Source: VGLO01 sp964599285 (GTDB lineage: Bacteria > Patescibacteriota > Minisyncoccia > Minisyncoccales > Staskawiczbacteraceae). Taken from it: a DNA stretch of 64,000 bases. Made by a program: the position numbers and the translations under genes. The notes under the pieces were generated by a model, which saw only the letters and a program-made list of their open reading frames with translations, had not been told where the DNA came from and ran no database searches. Location: positions 1 through 64,000 of the forward strand of contig CAZREI010000002.1 in the NCBI GenBank assembly GCA_964599285.1. The letters are read 5' to 3'. Below, in pieces: positions 54,519 to 62,985 of this stretch; the stretch's first letter is position 1; every line of letters starts with the position of its first letter.

Positions 54519-55528
54519 GCTTGAAGCCGCTTTCGTACGCTCACATCATGGCCATTGCAGATGCGTGGCGTGATATGGGTGGTGTTCCTGAAGTAGAAAT
54601 CGGTGCCCTTGAACCGCTTTTGTGGCGTGACGAGCAATATCGCATTCACGATGTTGTGAGTGCGCTGACTGAACGCGGATTCAATGTTTCGATGACCACC
54701 AATGGACAATTACTGGATATCTTCGCCAAGAATTTGAGTCGTGCAGGTCTCTCACTCATACGAACTAGCTGGCACTCGACTGACCCACTTATGTTTCGGG
54801 AAATATCTGGAGGTTATGGTGATTACAATCGGTTCATGCGTGGGATAATACTTGCGCTTGAATCGGGTATAAAAATTGCCTTCAATCGCGTACTCCACAA
54901 AGGGTACACTGATGATATTCCCGAACAATTGTCGTTCATTGAGCGGTACAAAAGCCGACTCAAACTCTACACACTTCTATGGACGCCGCAGGGTGCATCT
55001 ACTCACGAGTTGTTCTATCAAGATTGGCATCCTGTTGTGCGAGAATCAGTTTTGCCACGCACACTCAAGATAGTCAGAGTCAGAAAACAACTTGGTCGTG
55101 GACGTCTTCGGTTTCATCTTGTTGGAGGTGGATCGGTTGAAGTAAAGTTAGGTGATAAATTGGACCGTAGTATGCACCCCTGTACATCATGCTCGTTTAA
55201 AAACGAGTGTGAAGAGGGGTTTGGCGACTATGTTCGAATTGACCCGCGTCTGCACCTTTACTTCTGCTATATGCGCAGGGATATCGGATTCCAAATACCG
55301 GAATACTTTGGGAGACCAGAGGTATTGAAGCAGAAGTTACAAGAAGCAATTGGGACAATAGATGTTGAGAATCTTCTTGTAACGGCTCCGCTACGCCTGA
55401 CCGTAACGCCATTCTGCAATTTTAATTGCAGAGCGCCTGGCGCAAAACAGGGATGGTGCATGGAGGAGCCAGGTGAGTACACATATCCAAAAATTCGTTT
55501 GTCTCTCCTGGGAGAAAACAAACCTTAA
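54515..55528 (+). CDS. radical SAM protein with apparently permuted domain order
   Basis: 337 residues. The N-terminus starts in the middle of a MoaA-like barrel (LSYAHIMAIADAWRDMGGVP then EIGALEPLLW in the place of the GGEP motif; TTNGQLL; SWHSTDPLMF). At about 225-255 comes an auxiliary cluster region CTSCSFKNEC...YFCYMRRD. Only then, near 293, comes what should be the first strand and cluster loop: LRLTVTPFCNFNCRAPG...WC, followed by EEPGEYTYPKI. The last segment would join head-on to the first. The cluster spacing C-x3-C-x9-C is also unusual. Either a circular permutation or two rearranged radical SAM parts; no upstream N-terminal half exists. Confidence 0.75.
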   Translation: MSLKPLSYAHIMAIADAWRDMGGVPEVEIGALEPLLWRDEQYRIHDVVSALTERGFNVSMTTNGQLLDIFAKNLSRAGLSLIRTSWHSTDPLMFREISGGYGDYNRFMRGIILALESGIKIAFNRVLHKGYTDDIPEQLSFIERYKSRLKLYTLLWTPQGASTHELFYQDWHPVVRESVLPRTLKIVRVRKQLGRGRLRFHLVGGGSVEVKLGDKLDRSMHPCTSCSFKNECEEGFGDYVRIDPRLHLYFCYMRRDIGFQIPEYFGRPEVLKQKLQEAIGTIDVENLLVTAPLRLTVTPFCNFNCRAPGAKQGWCMEEPGEYTYPKIRLSLLGENKP

Positions 55529-55529
55529 T

Positions 55530-55564
55530 GCCGCGATGAGCTTACAAGTTCATGCGGCTTTTTT
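55530..55564 (+). terminator. intrinsic terminator of the 53437-55528 operon
   Basis: GCCGCGATGA...TCATGCGGC stem and six T. Confidence 0.88.
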
Positions 55565-56128
55565 CTTTGGTGGATTTGAGAATGTGATTTTCGACAAACG
55601 AATTATTGTTTCGGCAGGAATACCTATTTCTTTTTCGTATATAAGATCAATACTACCAAAGACAGCTTTTCTGAATTCAAAACCTAATTCACTGGATATT
55701 TCTTGCACTATTTTCTCGTTTGACCCCTCAATCTCTACAAATGGATTTAGTCCAGGCCATGTATCAATCATTACTTCCACTCCGTCACGCACCCATACCT
55801 CGCGCATATTTTCCTGAAATGCTTTTACGGGGGCACCACATGCTTCTAAAAACGATGCGGCAGTATCAAAATCATTGACAATAAGCTCAACTTCATAAGT
55901 GTCGTTGATGCCCAATCCACGAACTTCTTTAATAGTCATTGTTACCTTATCGGATTCTTGCCGAACACGACCCCATTTATTTCGTCCAGGCGCAATACGA
56001 GAAAAATCAAAAGTTTTTCTCCGCATCATATAATCCGGGGTTTTTAAATCAAATCCCTTACTTTTTAATTTGACTCGTAGTAAATCTTTATTGACCGATA
56101 GGAATTTTGCCTCTACTTCTTTTTTCAT
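55550..56128 (-). CDS. CYTH-domain protein (class IV adenylate cyclase/thiamine triphosphatase type)
   Basis: 192 residues. Starts with the CYTH pattern KKEVEAKF (ExExK), later RVRQESDKVTMTIKEVRG and DTWPGLNPFVEIEG with alternating acidic and basic residues on strands. Acts on triphosphates or makes cAMP in relatives; which one is open. Convergent with the radical SAM operon; its end overlaps that terminator. Confidence 0.88.
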   Translation of the reverse strand: MKKEVEAKFLSVNKDLLRVKLKSKGFDLKTPDYMMRRKTFDFSRIAPGRNKWGRVRQESDKVTMTIKEVRGLGINDTYEVELIVNDFDTAASFLEACGAPVKAFQENMREVWVRDGVEVMIDTWPGLNPFVEIEGSNEKIVQEISSELGFEFRKAVFGSIDLIYEKEIGIPAETIIRLSKITFSNPPKKKAA

Positions 56129-56192
56129 AACTGTAGTTTATCACGAATTTTATCATCTGCATAATTTAAAGAAATACAATTTTATAGGCTCT

Positions 56193-56771
56193 CTATAATA
56201 CTTCCGCAGAAAATAATTTTAGTTTATCCGCTAACTTACTAATAGGAAGCCCTTCAGCACCAAAAAAGTCACCTTCTATTTTTTCAATCAATACCGCGCC
56301 AATGCCTTGAATGGCATATGAACCAGCTTTATCTAAAGGTTCCCCGGTTTCTATATATTTTTTGATTGTACTGGAAGTAAACTTTTTCATATAAACCACT
56401 GTTTTATCGTGAAAAGATAGTGATTTGCCGTTCTTGGTATCGATAATAGTAACTCCAGATATAATATCGTGTTTTGTCCCGCTTAACATTGTAAGCATTT
56501 TCTCGGCATCTTTTTTATTTTTTGGTTTACCCAATTTCTTATTCTTATATACTACAATCGTGTCAGCAGCGATGATAATGGTATTAGGATTTTTAAGAGC
56601 AACACTTTCTGCTTTTCCTTGCGACAAATATTCAACCAGTTTTTCGGGTGACATTTTCAGATTCATATCTTCCCGATAATCACTTGCCTGAATTTGAAAA
56701 ACTAACCCTGTTCTTGCAAGGATTTCTTTTCTTCGCGGAGAAGTTGAGGCTAATACTATTTTTCTATTCAT
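56193..56771 (-). CDS. maf: Maf-like nucleotide pyrophosphatase
   Basis: 192 residues. LASTSPRRKEIL (7-18) and IIIAADTIVVYKNKKLGKPK (about 68-87), YIETGEPLDKAGSYAIQGIG (about 139-158): the full Maf signature. Hydrolyses non-canonical nucleoside triphosphates. Followed, upstream on the strand, by another house-cleaning gene. Confidence 0.95.
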   Translation of the reverse strand: MNRKIVLASTSPRRKEILARTGLVFQIQASDYREDMNLKMSPEKLVEYLSQGKAESVALKNPNTIIIAADTIVVYKNKKLGKPKNKKDAEKMLTMLSGTKHDIISGVTIIDTKNGKSLSFHDKTVVYMKKFTSSTIKKYIETGEPLDKAGSYAIQGIGAVLIEKIEGDFFGAEGLPISKLADKLKLFSAEVL

Positions 56772-56784
56772 GATAAAAAATCTA

Positions 56785-57324
56785 TTATGTTTTTTTATAA
56801 AAACTTTCAGGTGGCGCGATTATCTGAATGAAGGCATTTCTTAAAGATTCTTCCAAACTTATTTCCCGTATCAGCACCCCTCCAGAATATGTTCCCCATG
56901 TATCATTCGGCAAGTTGCCAAATTCCTTTTCAATCATTGCCATAACGCCATAATGTTCCATGTTTAGATCATCCATTTTTTGCAAGATATAATCTGGAAC
57001 TTTTAATCCACTAGAATATCCGTAGTATTCTTTGCTGTCACCAGTTATAATAACAGCCCAACACTCTTCATACATATGTCCGTATCTTTCTACTAAACCG
57101 CTTTCCAATCCTATATAATAATCGCAATTTATAACATGATGTTTAGAGTCCATCGCCCTATTCCTTGCTCCATCAAAAGTTTGCTGATCGTAAGGAGTAT
57201 AAGGAACTTTGGATTCTGCATCATAACTTTCAGTAACTATATTTTTCTCATTAAAAAGTTGGCCAACAACCTTTTCAGTGACAGCAATTTTTCTCTGACT
57301 TTTGGAACCAACAACAAATTTCAT
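56785..57324 (-). CDS. YjjX-like inosine/xanthosine triphosphatase (DUF84)
   Basis: 179 residues from ATG at 57324 (MKFVVGSKSQRKIAVTEKVV). QTFDGARNRAMD (about 53-64), YYIGLESGLVERYGHMYEEC and SGGVLIREISLEESLRNAFI fit the YjjX/DUF84 family that removes ITP and XTP. Upstream in-frame codons lack a ribosome site. Paired with maf in a likely operon. Confidence 0.9.
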   Translation of the reverse strand: MKFVVGSKSQRKIAVTEKVVGQLFNEKNIVTESYDAESKVPYTPYDQQTFDGARNRAMDSKHHVINCDYYIGLESGLVERYGHMYEECWAVIITGDSKEYYGYSSGLKVPDYILQKMDDLNMEHYGVMAMIEKEFGNLPNDTWGTYSGGVLIREISLEESLRNAFIQIIAPPESFYKKT

Positions 57325-57392
57325 AATTTCTATTTTTAATTTTTGTATCCCCCATTTATCTATATGTGAAAAGCAAAAAATAGGAAAATAGA

Positions 57393-58937
57393 TTACTTCT
57401 TCACCCACTTCTGTTTGATGCCCAGTTTAAAATGCTTTGGATCTTCGGCTGGCCAAAATTGTAATCTAGGCAATGCACGGTTACCGATAAATTTATGCAA
57501 CTCCCGATATTCGGAGTTTTTTAATTCTAACTGTTCAGTGATAGCGTTAACCATGGCACGTTTAATGACCTTGGGGATACCATTCTCTCCATAAGGTTTT
57601 TTCATCTCCAAATGAATTAAAAGATACTGGTTTTGCTTGCGGTCAAATTGGGTCTCCAAAGTGAATTTTCCTGTCACATACATGGCCAGCGGTTTTTTGA
57701 GCAAGGCCGCCCTGATCGGTTCTGGATAAATTTGCAAGCCATATAACGTAACTGACAAGTCGCTGCGTTCAAAAACAAACACAAACGGAAGTTCGTTGGC
57801 AACTGTATCTATGCCGGCTTTTTTTTCTTCACGGACAATATCTACGCCATGCTTTTTGAGCAGGGCAACCATTTGCGAATAAGAATACACTCCCCCATGA
57901 TCTCCAACATTATAGCGGATTAAGGGAATTTCGTTATTACCCGTTAAAATAATATTCCCGTCTACTGACTCAAAATTAATAAATAACGGATTAAATTGAG
58001 TTAAGGTGGGTGTCTTATTGATTGATCCGAAGATATCTTTAAATAAGTCTGGCTTACTGGTGGCTATTCTCCGAATTAAAATACTCAGCGGAGTTTCATA
58101 AGCCATAGCACCAATATCCGCAGTTCCGTAAATATTCAACGTATCCAAGTAAATATTTTTAATACGGACACTATCGGCTAAGTAACTTCTGAACTCTTCG
58201 GTAAAAGCTTCTGCCGCAAAGAGTAACTTCACATTCATCTTTTTAAAGTCTACGCTTTGGGAAGCTGACTCATCAACAATATCTTTGATAAACGGCGGGT
58301 ATCCGACTAAAACGACGGTATGAAAATGAGGCGCCAACTTTTTTAAGGTGTTGAAAATTTCTTTTTTATTAATGCCCGGGGTAATAATGGATATTGGAGT
58401 ACCAATACGCTGGGCAGCCATTTCAAATGCTTTATAGGTAATCAAGCCCCCTATCCACACTCCCATCCCAAAACAAATAACCACCAAGGTAGGGCCTTGT
58501 TTTTTTTGCAAACTATTCTTAAGAAATTCTTCAATCAACAAAGAATACTGCCAATCCAGTTCGTTTCCCCTAGGAAAATAAAATGGCTCTCCCGTAGAAC
58601 CAGATGTTGAAGTAAATACTAATGGTTTTTCCAGATTTCCGTTCCAGCAAACTTTTTCAAGTGAATATTTACGCAGATAGTCTTTTTTGCTAATAGGCGG
58701 AACTTGCACAAAATCGTCCCATGTTTTTATTTCTCCAGGATTAACTCTATTTTTTTTAAGAAAATCCTGATAAGCGGGAACAAATTCAGCTGCTTTACGG
58801 AAAAGTGCCAATGAACGTTTTTTTTGTTCCAATGACCAATCATTTGAATTTCTTTTTTTTACATCCAAAAGATCCGGGCTATTCTGTTTGATAACTTTAA
58901 AAAGAGTAGATGTGGTAAAACTTTTTTGAGATTTCAT
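57393..58937 (-). CDS. PaaK/CapK-like AMP-forming ligase
   Basis: 514 residues from ATG at 58937. Adenylation motif VFTSTSGSTGEPFYFPR (about 106-122), then LNIYGTADIGAMAYETP (about 264-280) and ILTGNNEIPLIRYNVGDHGG (about 325-344, the YxxGD motif). Like phenylacetate-CoA ligase and CapK-type proteins. The acid activated is unknown, and there is no carrier protein nearby. Confidence 0.88.
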   Translation of the reverse strand: MKSQKSFTTSTLFKVIKQNSPDLLDVKKRNSNDWSLEQKKRSLALFRKAAEFVPAYQDFLKKNRVNPGEIKTWDDFVQVPPISKKDYLRKYSLEKVCWNGNLEKPLVFTSTSGSTGEPFYFPRGNELDWQYSLLIEEFLKNSLQKKQGPTLVVICFGMGVWIGGLITYKAFEMAAQRIGTPISIITPGINKKEIFNTLKKLAPHFHTVVLVGYPPFIKDIVDESASQSVDFKKMNVKLLFAAEAFTEEFRSYLADSVRIKNIYLDTLNIYGTADIGAMAYETPLSILIRRIATSKPDLFKDIFGSINKTPTLTQFNPLFINFESVDGNIILTGNNEIPLIRYNVGDHGGVYSYSQMVALLKKHGVDIVREEKKAGIDTVANELPFVFVFERSDLSVTLYGLQIYPEPIRAALLKKPLAMYVTGKFTLETQFDRKQNQYLLIHLEMKKPYGENGIPKVIKRAMVNAITEQLELKNSEYRELHKFIGNRALPRLQFWPAEDPKHFKLGIKQKWVKK

Positions 58938-58943
58938 CAAATC

Positions 58944-59243
58944 TTATCTTACAAGCAGCAGCAATGCCGCTCCGCCGCTTTCTATGTGGTCTCCTACGAC
59001 TTTTCCTATGCAACGGTTTTCATAGTCAAAAACCTGGCCGTCGCCGTGGACCGTGCCGATGTGGCTTCCGGCTTTGTACACGTACCCGTTGGCTCCAAAA
59101 TTTCCGACCACGCTTCCCGAAGCATTGTGCACTTCACTATCGCTTGAAACATATCCAATAATAACGTTTGCCGTGTTGCGGACCCTCCCATCTTCTCCAA
59201 TGGTCGCCATTTTTTGCCCGGATATATCTAAGATGTCTGACAT
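58944..59243 (-). CDS. beta-flower-like repeat protein
   Basis: 99 residues from ATG at 59243 (MSDILDISGQKMATIGEDGR). Built of five near-repeats of about 16-18 residues of the form G-x-V-x-(D/N)-x-x-G-x-x-(I/V)-G: MATIGEDGRVRNTANVIIGY, GSVVGNFGANGYVYKAGSHI, GTVHGDGQVFDYENRCIGKV. Looks like the 4-fold beta-flower type of small domain. It ends in GAALLLLVR, perhaps membrane-contacting. Function unknown. Confidence 0.7.
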   Translation of the reverse strand: MSDILDISGQKMATIGEDGRVRNTANVIIGYVSSDSEVHNASGSVVGNFGANGYVYKAGSHIGTVHGDGQVFDYENRCIGKVVGDHIESGGAALLLLVR

Positions 59244-59250
59244 AGTTTTT

Positions 59251-59415
59251 GGAGTAATCACGAATATACCAATACGATCAAATATACAAATGTTACAAAT
59301 ATACGAATGTGCTGGATTGCCACGTCGCTTCGCTCCTCGCAATGACGGACAGAACGGATTTGTATATTGGTAAAATTTGTATATTGTTCTAAATTTGTAT
59401 ATTCGTGATTACTCC
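59251..59415. repeat. spacer palindrome, family 1
   Basis: GGAGTAATCACGAATATACC ... TTCGTGATTACTCC with a GGATTGCCACGTCGC...CGCAATGACGG core; 7 bases before the start at 59243. Confidence 0.93.
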
Positions 59416-60071
59416 CTAATTAGTTGGTATTCTTTGTTAAAAATCTTTTTGGAAATAATAAAAATACTATAGGTGATAAAGGGCGCGGCAAAGACATCTA
59501 TGGAATAATGCATGTGGGCCAAAATCATGGTGACGCCAAAAATGCCGGCGGCGACAAAAAAGAAGTTTCTCCAAAGGGCTTCTTTCCAAAAAATCAGGCC
59601 AAATAAAAATGGCGCGCCCACGTGTCCCGAAAAGAAAAAATCATTTTTGGCATTGTATAAAAAATCGTAAATACTGAAACCAACGCCCTGGGCGTTTAAG
59701 GTGATTTGATGAAGGCTGACTCCCAAGTGCGTCAAGCTGATAAAAAAGGACCTGACAATAATAAAAAATGCCAAAGATTTAATAGAAAAAAGCAGGTAGC
59801 GGGGCTGGATGGCGCAGAGCATCATAACGACAAAAGACAGTATCAGCGCGCCTTGCACAATGAAAAAATCTAAATTAATGGTGGGCAGGTTGTCCAATAA
59901 TAAATCCCCCACGTAGGTTACCTGCGCGTGATGGTCAACATAATTGTAGGCAAAATGCTGCACGAGCAAAGCGGCCGCCAATAGCGCCACGGCACCCAAG
60001 AACAACAAAAACGTATCCTTTTTCCAAAAATGCGTATGGCGCAAATATATTTTTTCTATGTAGCTATTCAT
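59409..60071 (-). CDS. PAP2/sphingomyelin-synthase-like membrane phosphatase
   Basis: 220 residues, six membrane segments. Active-site motifs NDFFFSGHVGAPFLF (about 137-151) and LAHMHYSIDVFAAPFITY (about 180-197): His, His and Asp as in lipid phosphatases of the sphingomyelin synthase branch. Likely acts on a phospholipid head group. Overlaps the DsbB gene by 8 bases. Confidence 0.85.
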   Translation of the reverse strand: MNSYIEKIYLRHTHFWKKDTFLLFLGAVALLAAALLVQHFAYNYVDHHAQVTYVGDLLLDNLPTINLDFFIVQGALILSFVVMMLCAIQPRYLLFSIKSLAFFIIVRSFFISLTHLGVSLHQITLNAQGVGFSIYDFLYNAKNDFFFSGHVGAPFLFGLIFWKEALWRNFFFVAAGIFGVTMILAHMHYSIDVFAAPFITYSIFIISKKIFNKEYQLIRE

Positions 60072-60612
60072 ACCTTTCCCTGCGGAATTTATAAAACACT
60101 AAAAAAATAATCACTAAGGCAAAAGCGGTCAGCGCCATCATAGGAATGGTCACGTAGCCAAACTCAAATACGTAGCGCTTAATACAGGAAACTTGCACAC
60201 CCCCGCGCAGGCAAAACACGTTCAATCCCCCATTATAGTAATAAATATAATTGTGATACAGTGACACCAAAAATCCCAAGCCCGCGAGCGCCAATCCATA
60301 GTCAGCCATGTGTCGGTCTTTTTTTACTAGCGCCATGCCCAACACTACCACCAAAGGATACATGAAAATCCGTTGAAACCAACACAGTTCGCAGGGAGGA
60401 AAACCGATTACGTTTGAATAAAAAAGGCTACCGGCTACTGAAATCAAACTGACCAAAAATGCTAATATCAATCCGCGACGCTCCACAAATTCCACCAAGG
60501 AAAACTGCTTTTTTTTAAAAAACAAAAGATAGATAATCGCCAAAACAATGCCAACCTGGCTTAAAATTATCCCCAAAGAAAAAATGGTATTGGTAGCTGA
60601 AAGCAATGTCAT
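60064..60612 (-). CDS. DsbB-like thiol oxidoreductase
   Basis: 182 residues, four to five membrane segments. First redox pair in PPCELCWFQRIFMYPL (about 67-82), second pair FCLRGGVQVSC (about 131-141). Re-oxidises thioredoxin-like partners and passes electrons to quinone in known DsbB. The partner is probably the next protein upstream (60614). Confidence 0.93.
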   Translation of the reverse strand: MTLLSATNTIFSLGIILSQVGIVLAIIYLLFFKKKQFSLVEFVERRGLILAFLVSLISVAGSLFYSNVIGFPPCELCWFQRIFMYPLVVVLGMALVKKDRHMADYGLALAGLGFLVSLYHNYIYYYNGGLNVFCLRGGVQVSCIKRYVFEFGYVTIPMMALTAFALVIIFLVFYKFRRERYE

Positions 60613-60613
60613 G

Positions 60614-61000
60614 TTATTTGGGCAAGGCGCAGCCGGATTTTTGCGCCAGTTCCTGCAAACTTAATTCGCCCTCTTGTTTTGAATCGTCGGGTAGTTTCCA
60701 GGTTGGGTAACCTTCAATTTTTTGATCAGTGCATACCGCGAGCTCTCCGTTGCTATCGGGCGTTGAGCACTCAACATAGGGAAGGTACTTTGCTGATTTT
60801 CCAAACAGTGACTTTTGGTCCTGGCAGTGCGGACACCAAAAAGCTCCGTACATTTTCAGTCCCTTGCTGTCAAGGCATTTGGCAAAATCATCCAGCTTGC
60901 CCGGCCCCTGGTCTTTTGCCCACAGAAAATAAAATAATCCGGCAACAACCAGCAAGGCTCCAATGATAATTAACAGGGTATTTTTCACTTTTGAATCCAT
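60614..61000 (-). CDS. membrane-anchored thioredoxin-like protein, partner of DsbB
   Basis: 128 residues: one membrane segment (LLIIIGALLVVAGLFYFLW, 9-27) and a thioredoxin-like domain with KMYGAFWCPHCQDQKSLFGK (about 48-67; CPHC) and GYPTWKLPD (cis-Pro). The pattern matches the thioredoxin tail of VKOR-type proteins. One base separates it from DsbB, so the two form an oxidative folding pair. Confidence 0.92.
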   Translation of the reverse strand: MDSKVKNTLLIIIGALLVVAGLFYFLWAKDQGPGKLDDFAKCLDSKGLKMYGAFWCPHCQDQKSLFGKSAKYLPYVECSTPDSNGELAVCTDQKIEGYPTWKLPDDSKQEGELSLQELAQKSGCALPK

Positions 61001-61009
61001 GTAGTTTTT

Positions 61010-61133
61010 AGTTTTAGGTTCCGGCCGCGTCGCCCGCGGGCGACACGGCCTGTTAGTTTAGGTTTTTTTGGTTGTTAGTTTTAAACTGGAAACTTTCTAA
61101 ACTTAAACTTTAAACTTAAAACTGATAACTATT
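61010..61133. repeat. family 11 repeat (heptamer AGTTTTA) with GC core
   Basis: TAGTTTTTAGTTTTAGG, core GGCCGCGTCGCCCG/CGGGCGACACGGCC (61023-61050), then GTTAGTTTTAAACTGG and TTAAACTTTAAAC. Same design as 48481-48615. Confidence 0.88.
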
Positions 61134-61904
61134 TTAGATGAGACTCATCTGATTTTTCAATGACTCATTACTGATCAGTCTCCGATAAGCGCAATGCTGG
61201 CAATCCGGATTTGACGGTGGAATATTGTCCGAATCCAAACACTTTTTAATATTCATAATGGCTTGGTCAACCCACGCGCTGTTTCCCTGATACGGAATAA
61301 TAGACGTTTCAAATTCCAATTTGCCGCCAAACCCGGGCCGATTGCGCGACGCGTTGGCAAACAAGAAATAACCGACATCAGAAACAGAAAATCCAAGCCT
61401 TGCAAAAATCCACTGATACACTTCCATTTGCCTTTTATACCCTATTTTGTACTGGCTGTCCAACGATATGGGATAATCCGTGCTGGTGGATTTGTAATCC
61501 ACAATGTGTAGCGCCCCAGTTTTTTGATCCGCCCAAATATCGTCCACAATGCCGCAGATGTTCAAATTGGTTTCTTTGTGCAACACGCAGGCTCCTAATT
61601 TTTTATTGTTGTCATCGCGCCAGATAGCAAAATCGGGATGGTAAAACGGAATAGCATCAATGCCATATTTTTGCATCAGCGGGTGCGACTTTTTTTGCTC
61701 GCGCAGCAGGTCAAACTCATTTTTCAAAAGCGCGTCAACGGCGCTGTTGAGCGACCAGCCGGGCATATCGGGCCGCACAATCCCCAACCGCCGGTCCAAC
61801 CAAAAGCACTGCGGGCATTCCAAAAAAAAGTCAATTTTTGAGCGGCTGACGTTGAATGGCTCTTTGGATGTCGGATTATAAAGATTGGTTCTGCGCTTTT
61901 GCAT
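61134..61904 (-). CDS. PD-(D/E)XK nuclease family protein
   Basis: 256 residues from ATG at 61904 (MQKRRTNLYNPTSKEPFNVS). Nuclease core: NICGIVDDIWADQKTGALHI and VDYKST (about 115-140), with Asp and Lys of the motif. Cysteines near the start (ECPQCFWLDRRLG) and end (DCQHCAYR) may hold a cluster, as in Cas4/AddB-like nucleases. No CRISPR array is in the window, so a DNA repair role is likelier (inference). Confidence 0.85.
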   Translation of the reverse strand: MQKRRTNLYNPTSKEPFNVSRSKIDFFLECPQCFWLDRRLGIVRPDMPGWSLNSAVDALLKNEFDLLREQKKSHPLMQKYGIDAIPFYHPDFAIWRDDNNKKLGACVLHKETNLNICGIVDDIWADQKTGALHIVDYKSTSTDYPISLDSQYKIGYKRQMEVYQWIFARLGFSVSDVGYFLFANASRNRPGFGGKLEFETSIIPYQGNSAWVDQAIMNIKKCLDSDNIPPSNPDCQHCAYRRLISNESLKNQMSLI

Positions 61905-61918
61905 AAATATGGCGACGC

Positions 61919-62040
61919 TAATTCCCAAGTCCCCAATTACCAATTCCCAATGAAATGCTAAAAATCTTAATGCCCAAACCTGTTTTGGAATTTAGGATTT
62001 AGGATTTTCATTGGGAATTGGATATTGGGAATTGGAAATT
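61919..62040. repeat. palindrome, family 16 (heptamer GGAATTG)
   Basis: TAATTCCCAAGTCCCC, AATTACCAATTCCCAATG ... CATTGGGAATTGGATATTGG; period 7. The same words are inside the histidine kinase. Confidence 0.9.
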
Positions 62041-62052
62041 AAGACCAGCAGG

Positions 62053-62529
62053 TTACGCGCTTCCGATGAGCATTCCCGCGATGGCGACCAGCACTCCTCC
62101 CACCACTACCTGAGCGACCGACCACAAAAAATTCATTTTAAAGTAGCGGGTGCGGATGTAGGCGATGACCAGAAGTTCGACTCCCACCACTAAGTATGCC
62201 ACAGAAAGAGCTCGCCACACGTTGGGCAAAAAAAAGGGAACGGTGTGTAAAAATCCGCCAATGAAAGTGGCTAGGCCCGTCACTAATCCCCGACGCACGG
62301 GGTGTCCCCTACCAGTGTGGACTCCCGTATCGGAAAGCGCTTCGGCAAACCCCATACTGATGGCTGCTCCGATGGCCGCTGATAATCCAATCAGCAAGGT
62401 AACGTGGGAAGATTTGGTTGCAAAAGCGGCGGCAAACAGCGGGGCCAAGGTTGATACCGATCCGTCCATCAGTCCCAGCAAAGCCGGCTGGATATATTGG
62501 AGCACAAAAGCTTTTTCTTTTTGATCCAT
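62053..62529 (-). CDS. VIT1/CCC1-like transporter
   Basis: 158 residues, about five membrane segments: IQPALLGLMDGSVSTLAPLF (13-32), IGLSAAIGAAISMGFAEALS (about 47-66), then GLATFIGGFLHTVPFFLP. The DGSVSTLAP and MGFAEALSD patterns fit the VIT family (Fe/Mn export into vacuole or out of the cell). The usual cytosolic metal-binding helices are lacking. Confidence 0.82.
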   Translation of the reverse strand: MDQKEKAFVLQYIQPALLGLMDGSVSTLAPLFAAAFATKSSHVTLLIGLSAAIGAAISMGFAEALSDTGVHTGRGHPVRRGLVTGLATFIGGFLHTVPFFLPNVWRALSVAYLVVGVELLVIAYIRTRYFKMNFLWSVAQVVVGGVLVAIAGMLIGSA

Positions 62530-62588
62530 TTTACTATTGTAGCATATTCTTTTTCAATGAAAAAGAAAGCAAAACAAAAATAGCAAAG

Positions 62589-62614
62589 TGGCGGCGCCCG
62601 AAGGCGCCGCCACT
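62589..62614. repeat. GC palindrome with T run
   Basis: GTGGCGGCGCC-cgaa-GGCGCCGCCAC then TTTTTT on the plus strand; may end any plus-strand transcript, otherwise only a hairpin. Confidence 0.7.
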
Positions 62615-62622
62615 TTTTTCAC

Positions 62623-62694
62623 ATCCGCGTTAATCCGCGTTTCGCCAGCTGGCGAATATCCGCGTAAATCCGCGAATTTTACGAAGTAAAATTG
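62623..62694. repeat. CCGCGTTAATCCGCG words and a hairpin at the next stop
   Basis: ATCCGCGTTAATCCGCGTTTCG, ATATCCGCGTAAATCCGCG, then AATTTTAC-gaa-GTAAAATT next to the stop at 62696. Confidence 0.75.
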
Positions 62695-62695
62695 A

Positions 62696-62917
62696 TTAGC
62701 AGCACTTGCACATCCCTGCCTTATTGGCCCACTTCATAAAACCTCCAATGATAACCAAAATTGGCCAAACAATTGCCGAAAATCCGGCGGTCACAACGCC
62801 CAAAGCTTGCAACAAAAAGGTCAAACCAAACAAAATGATCAGCACCGGTACTACTTTATGATGAGGGCACTTGCACATATTTTTCATTCCCCCACCCATA
62901 TTTTGCATATTTTCCAT
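62696..62917 (-). CDS. small cysteine-rich membrane protein
   Basis: 73 residues from ATG at 62917 (MENMQNMGGGMKNMCKCPHH). Metal-looking CKCPHH at the start, two membrane segments (VPVLIILFGLTFLLQALG and FSAIVWPILVIIGGF) and a closing MCKCC. Perhaps metal-binding; family not named. Confidence 0.75.
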   Translation of the reverse strand: MENMQNMGGGMKNMCKCPHHKVVPVLIILFGLTFLLQALGVVTAGFSAIVWPILVIIGGFMKWANKAGMCKCC

Positions 62918-62985
62918 ATTTTTTAAATGATAAATGATAATTAACAATCTATTAATTATCGACCTTTACCTGATCATACCATAGA

